DNA of 40,406 nt from Pseudomonadota bacterium (GCA_021792835.1 JAJYTY010000010.1:1-40406), one strand, 5' to 3'. Positions 6,444-16,121 are shown, numbered from the stretch's first letter. Numbers and translations: made by a program. The notes: generated from the sequence alone by a model not told the origin.

Positions 6444-8855
6444 ATGTCTCATCAACCATCGGCGCACGAACATGCCGCACAATGTGGACGTCGGTACACC
6501 GGTTTCGTCATGTGCCGGCGACCATTCCCCGATCCGATTCAGTTGCGCAGCGTGCAGTCCAGGGATCCCATCAAATACCGTGCGCATGCTCCAGCCGGGC
6601 GCCGCTTGCTGCGCAGCGAGCAGTGCGTGCAGCTGGCCGAGTCCGTCGGCATGCTGGCGATCGCGCAACTGGTGGCCGCCGTCGCCTGCTCCTGGCTGCT
6701 GCTCGGGCATGTCGGTGACGCGGCGCTGGCGTCATGGCTGGTGGCGGTCGTCGCCTTGCAGTCCCTGGCGTTGCCGTGGTCGCAGCGCGTGACGACGATG
6801 CGCCATGCACGAGCGGCCGCCCAGCTGCGTGCGCATCGCCTGCTGCGCGCCGGCGCCTTCGCCAGCGGGATGTTGTGGGGAGGCATGCCGTGGTGGGTAC
6901 ACGCCGCTCCCGCGCTGGCGCCCGGACTGGTGGCCTTCGTCGTCGCCGTCGTCGCCGGCGCGGCCGTCGGTGCGCTGTCCTTCGACGCCGCGGCGGCGCT
7001 GGGATTCGCCGGCGCGGCGCTGCTGCCACTGAGCTTGTGGCTGAGTCTGCAGCCGGGGCTGACGGCGCATGTGGCGGCGGCGATCGCCGCCGCCTACCTG
7101 TTGCTGCTTGCGCTGATCACGCGTGGCGCGCAGCAGCGCTTTGCCCGTGGACTGGGCTGGCGCGCCCGCGGCCTGCACGAGATCGCGAGGCGCGAGCGCC
7201 AGACCGAGCGCATGCGCCGCGTGGCCCGGCTCAACGAGTTGCTGGTGGAGGCCAGCCACATCGGCGCCGCGTCCGATGACGTGGAGGAATTCGAACAATC
7301 GCTGTGCCGCACCGCGGTGCAGCGCGCCGGGATCTCGCAGTCCTGGATCGCCCGCGCCGGTGCCGCTTCGGCGCAGCTGCGTGTGAGCGCCGCCTGCCCC
7401 GCGCAGGAGCCCGGCGTACCTTGGAGCGGAATCGAGCAGGCGCGCCAGGCCTGGGACGATGCGCGGCCGTGTTTCGCCGGCGCGTCATCGGCCGCGCGCA
7501 CCGGGGACGGCCTTGCACGGCCGTCGGTGGCGGCGCTTGCGTTGCGCGACTCGCAGGGCGTGACCGCGGTGCTGGTGCTGTGCTTCGATGCGACCGACGC
7601 CTTCGATCCGGCGACGGTCGACACGCTGACCCAGCTCGCAGTGGCGGTCGAGCGCGGCCTGCACGCGCTGGCGCAGCGCCGCAGCATGCAGCGCCTGCAG
7701 GGCCTGTATCGGGCGCTGATGAACGAGGGCGACGTGCTGCTGCAGGCGCGCAGCGTGCCCGAGATGCTGCTGCGCACCTGCCAGACGCTGACCGAGGGCA
7801 CGCATTTCCACGCCGCGTGGATGGCGCGTCCGGACGAACAGGGGCGCATCGAGGTCATCGCGCGAGCAGGCAGCGGCGCCGACCAGCTGGACTCGCTACG
7901 CATCAGCCTGCATGACGAGAACCAGTCGCCGCTGGCCATCCGCGTCTGGAAAAGCCATCGGGATGTCTGCTGCAACGATCTGCTCGGAGATCCCCGCATG
8001 GCACCCTGGCGCGCGTCCATGGTGGCCTACGAGTGGCGCTCCGCGCTGGCCACGCCGGTGTTCCGCGGTGGTGCGATCTGGGCCGTGCTGGTGTTCGTGT
8101 CGCCGCAGGCGCAGGCCTTCGACGAGCCGACCACCGAACTGTGCCGGCGGGTCGCCGAGCTGCTGGGCCACGGTCTGGACGAGCTCGACACCAAGCGCCG
8201 TCTCAACGAATTGCAGCAGGAAGAATCGCACCGCGCCCGTCACGACCTGCTGACCGGCCTGCCGAACCGCTTCGCGCTGGCCCAGTACCTGCCGCAGGCG
8301 CTGGCGGCGGCACGGCGCGAAGGCAGCGTGGTGGCTGTGGGCATGATCGACCTCGATGACTTCAAGCCGGTCAACGACACCTGGGGGCACGACGCCGGCG
8401 ACCGCCTGCTGCGTGAGCTGGGGCAGCGCCTGCGCGGCGCCATCCGCAAATTCGACGTGCTGGTCCGGCTCGGCGGCGACGAGTTCATCGTGGTGCTCGA
8501 GCAGATCGACTCCGAGCAGGTGCTGGGCCAGTTGGGCGACGTGCTGCGGCGCCTGCACGACGCCGTGCAACAGCCCTTCGAGATCGCGCCCGGATGCCAT
8601 GCCGGAATCGGCATGACCATGGGCCTGGCACTGTATCCGCTGGACGCGCAGGACCCAGACGGACTGATGCGCCAGGCCGACGCCGCGATGTACCAGGCCA
8701 AGCTGCACAAGCACGATCGCGCGCGCTGGTGGCGTCTGGCGCCTGCCAGCGCCGAGCGCCTCGAGGGCGCCGCGCCGCGTGCGTCGACCCCTCCGCAACT
8801 GCAGGTGGTGTCGTCGGAGGGCAGGGCGTCGCCGGCGCGCGGCTCCGGGGGCTGA
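6444..8855 (+). CDS. Membrane-anchored GAF-GAF-GGDEF diguanylate cyclase
   Basis: Several N-terminal hydrophobic segments, two GAF-like regions, then HDLLTGLPNR...MIDLDDFKPVNDTWGHDAGD...RKFDVLVRLGGDEFIVVLE: intact GGDEF and an RxxD I-site five residues upstream. Exact start uncertain. Confidence 0.88.
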   Translation: MSHQPSAHEHAAQCGRRYTGFVMCRRPFPDPIQLRSVQSRDPIKYRAHAPAGRRLLRSEQCVQLAESVGMLAIAQLVAAVACSWLLLGHVGDAALASWLVAVVALQSLALPWSQRVTTMRHARAAAQLRAHRLLRAGAFASGMLWGGMPWWVHAAPALAPGLVAFVVAVVAGAAVGALSFDAAAALGFAGAALLPLSLWLSLQPGLTAHVAAAIAAAYLLLLALITRGAQQRFARGLGWRARGLHEIARRERQTERMRRVARLNELLVEASHIGAASDDVEEFEQSLCRTAVQRAGISQSWIARAGAASAQLRVSAACPAQEPGVPWSGIEQARQAWDDARPCFAGASSAARTGDGLARPSVAALALRDSQGVTAVLVLCFDATDAFDPATVDTLTQLAVAVERGLHALAQRRSMQRLQGLYRALMNEGDVLLQARSVPEMLLRTCQTLTEGTHFHAAWMARPDEQGRIEVIARAGSGADQLDSLRISLHDENQSPLAIRVWKSHRDVCCNDLLGDPRMAPWRASMVAYEWRSALATPVFRGGAIWAVLVFVSPQAQAFDEPTTELCRRVAELLGHGLDELDTKRRLNELQQEESHRARHDLLTGLPNRFALAQYLPQALAAARREGSVVAVGMIDLDDFKPVNDTWGHDAGDRLLRELGQRLRGAIRKFDVLVRLGGDEFIVVLEQIDSEQVLGQLGDVLRRLHDAVQQPFEIAPGCHAGIGMTMGLALYPLDAQDPDGLMRQADAAMYQAKLHKHDRARWWRLAPASAERLEGAAPRASTPPQLQVVSSEGRASPARGSGG

Positions 8856-8879
8856 GCGAGCTCGGCGACCGCAGCGCCA

Positions 8880-8999
8880 GTCGAGGCACGAACATCGCCA
8901 CCAGCGGCGACGCGACATACGCGAACACGTGCTGCAGGTACGCCCACGGTCCCTGGAAATGCGCGATCTGCGGTGCCTGCCCGAGTCGACCAACCGCGC
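8880..8999 (-). pseudogene. Short relic of a sodium:solute symporter (SSS) family gene
   Basis: Reverse-strand frame reads CAVGRLGQAPQIAHFQGPWAYLQHVFAYVASPLVAMFVPRL, resembling the SSS segment '...APQI..F.slW.YLQ.vlaY..PPvvA.F..G'. In-frame stop just upstream, no intact ORF around it. Confidence 0.5.
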
Positions 9000-9066
9000 A
9001 CGTCGATCGTGAAGGAATTCATGGCAATTCCGGCCGAGCGAGCCCCGCGCCCCGGTTCGTCGCCAG

Positions 9067-10305
9067 CTAGTCCAGGTTGTCGAGCAGGCTGAGCTGGGCG
9101 CTCGGGGCCCCGCCCATCGTCTCGGCCGCATCCTGCAGCCCGCTGGCGCGCACGCCGAGCAGGCGCAGTCTGCGCTCGAGCTCGACGCGGCGCAGGCACT
9201 GGCCGGCGGCCTGCCGGATCGCCGCCGCGTCGGCCACCGCGCGCGGCAGCGACAGGTCGCGCGTCACGGTGCGGAAGTCGTCGAAGCGCAGCTTGATGCC
9301 GATGGTGCGCGCGGCGCAGCCCTTGCCCTGCAGGTCTTCGGCCAGGCGCTCGCACAGCCAGGTGAACAGGCGCGACAGCTCGGCGCGATCACGCCGCGGA
9401 TGCAGGTCGCGCTCGAAGGTGGTCTCGCGACTGACCGACTTGGCCTGCGCATGCGTGACCACCGGGCGCTGGTCGCGCCCATGCGCGACTTCGTGCAGCC
9501 AGGCAGCAAAACCGCGTCCGAAATGCTCCTGCAACAGCTCCGGCGGCGCCGCAGCGAGGTCGCCGATGCTGTGGATACCCAGTCCGCGCAGCCGCTCGGC
9601 AGCCTTCGGGCCGATGCCGTTGATGCGCGCCGCGGGCAGCGGCCAGATGCGCTGCGGTACGTCCTCTATGCGCAGCACGGTGATTCCGCCGGGCTTGCGC
9701 AGTTCGGAGGCGATCTTCGACAACAGCTTGTTGGGCGTGATGCCGATCGAGCAGCTCAGCCCGGTGGCGTCGCGCACGGCTTCCTGCAGCCGTGCGGCCA
9801 AGGCCTCGGAGTCCGCCTGCGCGTGGCCGGTGAGGTCGAGGTAGATCTCGTCGATCCCGCGGTCCTCGATGCGCGACTCGACCGCGGCCACCGCCTCCTT
9901 GAAGCGGCGAGAGTATTCGCGGTAGGCGTCGAAGCGCGCAGGCAGCAGGTAGGCGTCGGGCGCCAGGCGCGCCGCCTTCATCATGCCCATCGCGGAGAAC
10001 ACGCCGAGCGCGCGCGCCTCGTAGGTGGAGGTCGTGACCACGCCACGCCCGCTGTAGTCGCGCAGCCGCGCGAAGTGCCACGAGCCGTCCTCGAGCTGCC
10101 GCGGGTGCCAGCGGTGGCGCCCGCCGACCACCACCGGCTGGCCGCGCAGCTGCGGGTAGCGCAGCAGTTCGACCGACGCGAAGAACGCATCCATGTCCAG
10201 ATGCGCGATTCGCCTCGGCGGGGTCGGGGCGGTTTCGGCAGGCATGCGGGTCGCGGTGGCATCGGCCTCGGGCGCTCTGACGCCGCCCGGGTGGGGCCGT
10301 GGCAT
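9067..10305 (-). CDS. dinB: DNA polymerase IV (Y-family)
   Basis: RRIAHLDMDAFFASVELLRYPQLRGQPVVVGG; GVFSAMGMMKA; GIDEIYLDLTG; SCSIGITPNKLLSKIASELRKPGGITVL. Confidence 0.95.
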   Translation of the reverse strand: MPRPHPGGVRAPEADATATRMPAETAPTPPRRIAHLDMDAFFASVELLRYPQLRGQPVVVGGRHRWHPRQLEDGSWHFARLRDYSGRGVVTTSTYEARALGVFSAMGMMKAARLAPDAYLLPARFDAYREYSRRFKEAVAAVESRIEDRGIDEIYLDLTGHAQADSEALAARLQEAVRDATGLSCSIGITPNKLLSKIASELRKPGGITVLRIEDVPQRIWPLPAARINGIGPKAAERLRGLGIHSIGDLAAAPPELLQEHFGRGFAAWLHEVAHGRDQRPVVTHAQAKSVSRETTFERDLHPRRDRAELSRLFTWLCERLAEDLQGKGCAARTIGIKLRFDDFRTVTRDLSLPRAVADAAAIRQAAGQCLRRVELERRLRLLGVRASGLQDAAETMGGAPSAQLSLLDNLD

Positions 10306-10422
10306 CGATCATATCCACAGCGGCGCAAGGGGATCGAGTGGCGCCGCGGCGGACTGACTAGACTCGGCGCAGATGCCGCGGAGCTGAGCGGCGCCCTCGA
10401 CACACGACAGGAGACTTGCACG

Positions 10423-10860
10423 ATGGACACCATCCAGGTGGTCTACACCACCAGCGCCACCGCCACCGGGGGCCGCAACGGCCACACCCGTTCGCAGGAC
10501 GGGCAGGTCGACGTGGATCTGTCGGTTCCCAAGGCCATGGGCGGGCCCGGCAAGCCCGGCACCACCACGCCGGAGGACCTGTTCGCTGCCGGCTACGCGG
10601 CATGTTTCGGCGGCGCGCTGGACTTCGTCGCCAAGCAGCACCGCGTCGACGCCTCGCGTGCCAGCGTGACCTGCGCGGTATCGATCGGCCCGCGCGATGC
10701 GGGGGGATTCGGGCTCGCAGTGAGCCTGCGGGTCGAGGACGCATCGCTGCCGCAGCAGCAGTTGCAGGCGCTGGCGATGGAGGCCCACGAGAAGGTCTGC
10801 CCGTATTCGCACGCCACGCGCAACAACGTCGACGTGCGCGTCGAGGTGCGCGGAGCCTGA
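10423..10860 (+). CDS. ohr: Organic hydroperoxide resistance protein, Ohr/OsmC family
   Basis: MDTIQVVYTTSATATGGRNGHTRSQDGQVDVDLSVPKAMGGPGKPGTTTPEDLFAAGYAACFGGAL...EKVCPYSHATRNNVDV; both catalytic cysteines present. Confidence 0.92.
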   Translation: MDTIQVVYTTSATATGGRNGHTRSQDGQVDVDLSVPKAMGGPGKPGTTTPEDLFAAGYAACFGGALDFVAKQHRVDASRASVTCAVSIGPRDAGGFGLAVSLRVEDASLPQQQLQALAMEAHEKVCPYSHATRNNVDVRVEVRGA

Positions 10861-10940
10861 TCTTCCCTTCGCACACGGCGCCCTGGCGCCTTCGCGGGCA
10901 GGCCGACGCGCCAAGGCGAACCCTTGGTGCGAGCGCGGAT

Positions 10941-11129
10941 TCAGCTCATGACCAGCAGCGCGACCACGGCGGCGCTCCAGGCGCCGATCGACGCCGTGGT
11001 CGTGTCCCGCGAGGTCTGCAGGATCGCCGCGCACGCCACCCACGCGGCGACGCCGGCCCACATGCGCGGGCCGCTGGCGCCGATCACGACGACCATCAGC
11101 GAGGTCAGGAGGACGAGGTTGCGCAGCAT
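10941..11129 (-). CDS. Small (62 aa) hypothetical membrane protein
   Basis: MLRNLVLLTSLMVVVIGASGPRMWAGVAAWVACAAILQTSRDTTTASIGAWSAAVVALLVMS; two to three hydrophobic segments. Confidence 0.5.
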   Translation of the reverse strand: MLRNLVLLTSLMVVVIGASGPRMWAGVAAWVACAAILQTSRDTTTASIGAWSAAVVALLVMS

Positions 11130-11203
11130 GTGCGCATTGTCGCGCCGCGGCGCCCATGCGCAAGGGGCTGCGCGCGGGCCTCGGGGTTTGCTCGGGGGGG
11201 GGC

Positions 11204-11296
11204 TGGCGGAGACGGTGGGATTCGAACCCACGATGCGGCTCTACACCGCATACTCCCTTAGCAGGGGAGCACCTTCGGCCTCTCGGTCACGTCTCC
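11204..11296 (-). tRNA. tRNA-Ser (anticodon GCT), CCA encoded
   Basis: Reverse strand GGAGACGTGACCGAGAGGCCGAAGGTGCTCCCCTGCTAAGGGAGTATGCGGTGTAGAGCCGCATCGTGGGTTCGAATCCCACCGTCTCCGCCA: 7-bp acceptor, CTGCTAA anticodon loop, long class II variable arm, GGTTCGAATCC T arm. Confidence 0.97.
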
Positions 11297-11300
11297 AGCT

Positions 11301-11358
11301 GGCTGTATTGGCGCTGCACTGCCTCGCGTGGGCCGCGCGCATGCAGCACAATACAGCC
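11301..11358. repeat. Stem-forming inverted repeat between tRNA-Ser and tatD
   Basis: GGCTGTATTG-gc-GCTGCA ... TGCAGC-a-CAATACAGCC: 10-bp perfect outer arms plus a 6-bp inner stem. Confidence 0.85.
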
Positions 11359-11428
11359 ATCCATTATTGCACAGCTAGTCGCCGCGACCGGCCCGCAGGG
11401 CCGCCCGGCGCCTGGCAAGGCCCTTCCG

Positions 11429-12274
11429 ATGTGGATCGACACCCACGCCCACCTGGACGCGCCGGAGTTCGGCGCGCAGCGCCAGGCCATGCTGCAGCGC
11501 GCGCGCGACGCGGGGGTGGCTTGCATCGTGATCCCGGCGGTCGAGCCGGGCAACTTCGACGCCGTGCGCGAACTGGCGCACGCGCAGGGCTTCGCCTATG
11601 CGCTGGGCGTGCATCCTCTGTATGTGGGGCGCCTGCGGCGCGACGACCTGCGGCGCCTGCGCGACGCGCTGGCCGCGCGCATCGACGACCCCCGGCTGGT
11701 CGCGGTGGGCGAGATCGGGCTGGACCATTTCGTCGACGAACTGGCGGCGCCGCGCGCCGAGCAGCAGTGGTGGTGGGAGTCGCAGCTGGAGCTGGCGGCC
11801 GAGTTCGCCCTGCCGGTGCTGCTGCACGTGCGCCGCACGCAGGACCTGCTGGCCGCCGGGCTGCGCCGGCGCGGCTGGGGCGGGCGCGGGCTGGGCGGCA
11901 TCGCGCATGCCTTCAACGGCAGCGAGCAGCAGGCGCACGCCTTCATCGAGCAGGGCCTGTGCCTGGGCTTCGGCGGCACGCTCAGCTACGAGCGCTCGCG
12001 CAACATCCGGCGCCTGGCGCAGGGGCTCGACGCCACCGCGCTGGTGCTGGAGACCGACGCGCCGGACATGGCGCCGCAATGGATCGCCCACGGCGCGCAG
12101 CCACGCCCGAACGAGCCGGCGGAGCTGCCGCGCATCGGCGCCGTGCTCGCCGGCCTGCGCGGCTGGACGCCGCGGCACGTGGCCATGGTCACCACGGCCA
12201 ACGCCCGGCGGGCGCTGCCGCGCCTGGCGGCATTGCTGGGTGCGCCCGGCGAGACTCCTGCCGCGCGCGCTTGA
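11429..12274 (+). CDS. TatD family metal-dependent hydrolase
   Basis: MWIDTHAHLDAPEF; AYALGVHPLYV; VAVGEIGLDHF; PVLLHVRRTQDLL; GIAHAFNGSEQQA; ALVLETDAPDMAP. Confidence 0.92.
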   Translation: MWIDTHAHLDAPEFGAQRQAMLQRARDAGVACIVIPAVEPGNFDAVRELAHAQGFAYALGVHPLYVGRLRRDDLRRLRDALAARIDDPRLVAVGEIGLDHFVDELAAPRAEQQWWWESQLELAAEFALPVLLHVRRTQDLLAAGLRRRGWGGRGLGGIAHAFNGSEQQAHAFIEQGLCLGFGGTLSYERSRNIRRLAQGLDATALVLETDAPDMAPQWIAHGAQPRPNEPAELPRIGAVLAGLRGWTPRHVAMVTTANARRALPRLAALLGAPGETPAARA

Positions 12275-12376
12275 AATGCCGCGCGCTGCCCCCATCTGCG
12301 GGCCATCGAGGGCGCGCGCCGCGCGTCCGGGTTCCGCGCCGGCGGCGCGGTGTTTCCTGAACTGCCAGCATCCATC

Positions 12377-14347
12377 ATGAGCACACAAACCTCGACCCCG
12401 GCGGAGGCCACGGCGCCCCATACCCATGCCTTCCAGGCCGAGGTGCGGCAGCTGCTGCACCTGGTCGCGCACTCGCTGTACTCGAATCGCGACATCTTCC
12501 TGCGCGAACTCGTCTCCAACGCCTCCGACGCCTGCGACAAGCTGCGCTACCTGGCGATCGACGACGCCGCGCTGTGGGAGGGCGACCCCGCGCTGCGCAT
12601 CCGTGTCGACTTCGACCCCGAGACGCGCACCGTCACGGTCAGCGACAACGGCATCGGGCTGTCGATGGAGGACGCCATCGAGCACCTGGGCACCATCGCC
12701 AAGTCGGGCACGCGCGAGTTCATGCAGCGCCTGGGCGACGAGAAGAAGGGCGACGCCAGCCTGATCGGACAGTTCGGGGTGGGTTTCTACTCGGGCTTCA
12801 TCGTCGCCGACCGCATCACCGTGGAAAGCCGGCGCGCCGGGCTGCCGCCGCAGCAGGGTGTGCGCTGGTCGTCGGACGGCACCGGCGAGTTCAGCGTCGA
12901 GTCCATCGAGCGCGCGCAGCGCGGCACCGATGTCGTGCTGCACCTGCGTGCCGATGCCGAGGAGCAGCAGTTCGGCGACCTGCTGGCGCAGTGGAAGCTC
13001 AAGAGCATCATCGCGCGCTATTCGGACCACATCTCGCTGCCCATCGAGATGCGCAAGCACGAATGGGACGCCGACGCCAAGCAGGACAAGGTGCTCGACG
13101 AGTGGGAGCAGGTCAACAAGGCCGCCGCGCTGTGGGCGCGCCCGAAGTCCGAGCTCGACGAGCAGCAGTACATCGATTTCTACAAGCAGATCGCCCACGA
13201 CAGCGAGGCGCCGCTGGCATGGACCCACAACCGCGTGGAGGGCCGCAGCGAGTACACGCAGCTGCTGTACGTGCCGGCGAAGGCGCCCTTCGACCTGTAC
13301 AACCGCGACAGCCAGCCCGGGGTGAAGCTGTATGTCAAGCGGGTGTTCATCCTGGACGACGCCAGCAGCCTGCTGCCGGGCTACCTGCGCTTCGTGCGAG
13401 GTGTGATCGACAGCGCCGACCTGCCGCTGAACGTGTCGCGCGAGCTGCTGCAGGAAAGCCGCGACATGCGCGCCATCCGCGACGGCAGCACGCGCCGCGT
13501 GCTGTCGATGCTGGAGGACATGGCGGGCAGCGACGAGCAGGCGCAGCGCGACAGGTACGCCACCTTCTGGAGCGAGTTCGGCCAGGTGCTGAAGGAGGGG
13601 GTGGCGGAGGACTTCGCCAACCGCGAGCGTCTGGCCGGGCTGCTGCGCTTCGCGTCGACCCACGCCGAATCCGATGCCCAGGACGTCTCGCTGGCCGACT
13701 ACGTCGCGCGCATGAAGCCCGAGCAGTCGGCGATCTACTACATCACCGCGGACAACCCGCGCGCGGCGCGCTCCAGCCCGCAACTGGAGATGTTCCGGCG
13801 CAAGGGCGTCGAGGTGCTGCTGCTGACCGACCGTGTCGACGAGTGGATGCTCAGCGCCCTGCACGAGTTCGGCGGCAAGCCGCTGCAGTCGGTGGCTCGC
13901 GGCGGCGCTGATCTCGGCGCGCTGCAGGACGAACAGGACAAGCTCCACGCGCAGGAGGCGGCGCAGACCCACAAGGATCTGCTCGAGCGCATGAAGGCCT
14001 CGCTGCAGGGTCTGGCCAAGGACGTGCGCATCAGTTCGCGCCTGGTCGAGTCGCCGGCCTGCCTGGTGGCCGACGAGGGCGAGCTCAGCTCGCACCTGGC
14101 GCGCCTGCTGCGCCAGGCCGGCCAGCAGGCCCCGCGCAGCGAGCCGATCCTGGAGATCAACCCCGAGCACGAGCTGGTGCTGCGCCTGCAGCAGCAGGCA
14201 CAGGCCGGGGATGGGCAGGCGGCGGACTTCGACGAACTCGCGCGCATCGTGTTCGACCAGGCGCTGCTCGCCGAAGGCGGCTTGCCGGAAGATCCGGCGG
14301 CCTACGTGCAGCGGGTCAACCGCTGGCTGCTGCGCGCCGCCGGCTGA
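12377..14347 (+). CDS. htpG: Molecular chaperone HtpG (Hsp90)
   Basis: [42 protein letters not shown]...[28 protein letters not shown]...[19 protein letters not shown]. Confidence 0.97.
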   Translation: MSTQTSTPAEATAPHTHAFQAEVRQLLHLVAHSLYSNRDIFLRELVSNASDACDKLRYLAIDDAALWEGDPALRIRVDFDPETRTVTVSDNGIGLSMEDAIEHLGTIAKSGTREFMQRLGDEKKGDASLIGQFGVGFYSGFIVADRITVESRRAGLPPQQGVRWSSDGTGEFSVESIERAQRGTDVVLHLRADAEEQQFGDLLAQWKLKSIIARYSDHISLPIEMRKHEWDADAKQDKVLDEWEQVNKAAALWARPKSELDEQQYIDFYKQIAHDSEAPLAWTHNRVEGRSEYTQLLYVPAKAPFDLYNRDSQPGVKLYVKRVFILDDASSLLPGYLRFVRGVIDSADLPLNVSRELLQESRDMRAIRDGSTRRVLSMLEDMAGSDEQAQRDRYATFWSEFGQVLKEGVAEDFANRERLAGLLRFASTHAESDAQDVSLADYVARMKPEQSAIYYITADNPRAARSSPQLEMFRRKGVEVLLLTDRVDEWMLSALHEFGGKPLQSVARGGADLGALQDEQDKLHAQEAAQTHKDLLERMKASLQGLAKDVRISSRLVESPACLVADEGELSSHLARLLRQAGQQAPRSEPILEINPEHELVLRLQQQAQAGDGQAADFDELARIVFDQALLAEGGLPEDPAAYVQRVNRWLLRAAG

Positions 14348-14367
14348 GCTGGCGGCCGGGCATTCCC

Positions 14368-14389
14368 GAGCCCGCCGGCCGGCGGGCTC
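14368..14389. terminator. 22-bp perfect palindrome between convergent htpG and cobD/cbiB-like gene
   Basis: GAGCCCGCCGGCCGGCGGGCTC; overlaps the stop of the reverse-strand gene; no clear U tract. Confidence 0.5.
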
Positions 14390-15359
14390 AGGACACCCAC
14401 ATGGTGATCGTCACCACCGCCAGCAGCAGCATCCACAGCAGCACCGAGCGCCACACCAGGCCGACCACGCTGCGCAGGTGCCCGGGCTGCGGTACCGCGC
14501 CGGGCATCTGCGGCGCGATCACCGGTTCGGCGTCGATGGCCTGGCCCCAGCCCTGTTCGCCCGGCTCGGGACCCTCGGCGGCGAGCGGGGTCGCGGTGGC
14601 GCCCAGGCGGATGCCGACGGCGCCGGCCGCCGAGGCCAGCATCGCCCCGGTATTGCTGTCGGGCCACAGCCGGGCGTAGTTGCGCCACATGTCGGCGGCT
14701 TCCTCGAAATTGCCCACCACCGCGTATCCCACCGCGGTCAGTCGCGCCGGCAGCCAGTCGAGCAGGTGGAAGGCGCGCGCGGCGAAGTCTCGCAGCCATG
14801 GGCTGGCCTCGGAGCCGCTGGAATTCCATTTGCCGGCGGTGAATTCGGCCATGCGGTAGAGCACCGCGCCGGCCGGACCCAGCGGCAGCAGGAACCAGAA
14901 GAACACCCCCAGCACGTAGCGCTGCGCGGCCACCAGCGCGTGCTCGATGGTCTGCTGGACCACGTCGTCGGCCGACATCTCCAGCGTGTCCAGGGATTTC
15001 CACTGGCGCAGGATGGCGCGCGCACCGGGAATGTCGCCGCGGTTCAGCGCGTCGCTGATGTCGGTGAAGTAGTGCGAGAACTGGCGAAAACCCAGCGTGA
15101 AGTACAGCACCGCGACGTTCCACGCGAAGGCCAGCAGCACGTTCACGCGCAGGGCCGCCCAGTACACGCCGAGTGCCAGCAGCGCCGGCAGCACGACCGC
15201 GATGAACCATGCCGCCAGGCCGTGGCGCCGTTCGCCTGCGTCGAAATTGCGCGACGCGAAATCGGCCACCCAGGTTCGCAGGCTATAGACAACGCTCAGG
15301 CGACCGAGCGGCTTGATCTGTTCGAGCAGCAGGGAAAGCAGGACCGAGAAGAACGCCAT
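14388..15359 (-). CDS. CobD/CbiB family membrane protein
   Basis: MAFFSVLLSLLLEQIKPLGRLSVVYSLRTWVADFASRNFDAGERRHG...; DIPGARAILRQWKSLDTLEMSADDVVQQTIEHALVAAQRYVLGVFFWFLLPLGPAGAVLYRM. Confidence 0.82.
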   Translation of the reverse strand: MAFFSVLLSLLLEQIKPLGRLSVVYSLRTWVADFASRNFDAGERRHGLAAWFIAVVLPALLALGVYWAALRVNVLLAFAWNVAVLYFTLGFRQFSHYFTDISDALNRGDIPGARAILRQWKSLDTLEMSADDVVQQTIEHALVAAQRYVLGVFFWFLLPLGPAGAVLYRMAEFTAGKWNSSGSEASPWLRDFAARAFHLLDWLPARLTAVGYAVVGNFEEAADMWRNYARLWPDSNTGAMLASAAGAVGIRLGATATPLAAEGPEPGEQGWGQAIDAEPVIAPQMPGAVPQPGHLRSVVGLVWRSVLLWMLLLAVVTITMWVS

Positions 15360-15368
15360 GCCCGCATG

Positions 15369-16121
15369 CTAAGCGATGAGCAGGCGGTACAGGTTGCGGA
15401 TCATCGCGGCGGTGGCGCCCCAGATGAAATAGCGCCGACCGCTGTCGGGATCCGTCCACGGCATCGCGTAGAACACGCGGCGCCCGCCGCCGGCGGCCGG
15501 CGCCACGTCCCAGGCGCGCAGCTCGTGGTGCGCGGGATTCATCAGGAAGGCCAGCGGCACCTCGAACACCTCGGCCACCTCGCTTTGCTGCAGGCGCCAG
15601 CGCGCACGCGCGTCGACCAGCGACACCACCGGGGTTACCGCGAAACCCGTGACCGTGGTGTACAGCGGCATGCAGCCCAGGGTCTCGACCAGCGCGGGGT
15701 CGAGACCGATCTCCTCCTCGGCCTCGCGCAGCGCGGTGTGCACCGCGTCGCGGTCGCCCGAGTCGCGGCCGCCGCCGGGGAAGCTGATCTGCCCGGCGTG
15801 CACCGACAGTCGCGCGTCGCGCCGGGTCAGCAGCATGTGCAGTCCGGAATCGCGCAGGAGCAGGGGCACCAGCACCGAGGCCTGGCGCGACGCCATGCGC
15901 TCGGGCGGTGGCACGTCGCCGGCGTGTTCGGGCAGCCAGGCGTCGCCGCGCCCGTCGGCGAAGTCGCGCTGCCAGCGCGCGAAGCGCTCGCGCAGCGCCT
16001 GCGGCCGCAGTTGCGGCTCCGGCACCGCCGGCAGCCCGTGGTGGCGTTCGATCACGGGGGCCTGCTCGGCCTGCGCGGTGGGCAGCGGCGGCGGGGTGCG
16101 GACGGGTTCGGAAGCGGTCAA
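15369..16121 (-). CDS. NUDIX hydrolase, CoA pyrophosphatase-like
   Basis: LLTRRDARLSVHAGQISFPGGGRDSGDRDAVHTALREAEEEIGLDPALVETLG. The ORF-track start at 16205 would span the upstream terminator, so a TTG near 16121 (LTASEPVRTPPP) is preferred; start uncertain. Confidence 0.85.
   Translation of the reverse strand: MTASEPVRTPPPLPTAQAEQAPVIERHHGLPAVPEPQLRPQALRERFARWQRDFADGRGDAWLPEHAGDVPPPERMASRQASVLVPLLLRDSGLHMLLTRRDARLSVHAGQISFPGGGRDSGDRDAVHTALREAEEEIGLDPALVETLGCMPLYTTVTGFAVTPVVSLVDARARWRLQQSEVAEVFEVPLAFLMNPAHHELRAWDVAPAAGGGRRVFYAMPWTDPDSGRRYFIWGATAAMIRNLYRLLIA

Noticed and set aside
11204-11300. Genomic island integrated at tRNA-Ser
   Set aside because: No integrase, no direct repeat of the tRNA 3' end visible, and normal housekeeping genes on both sides.
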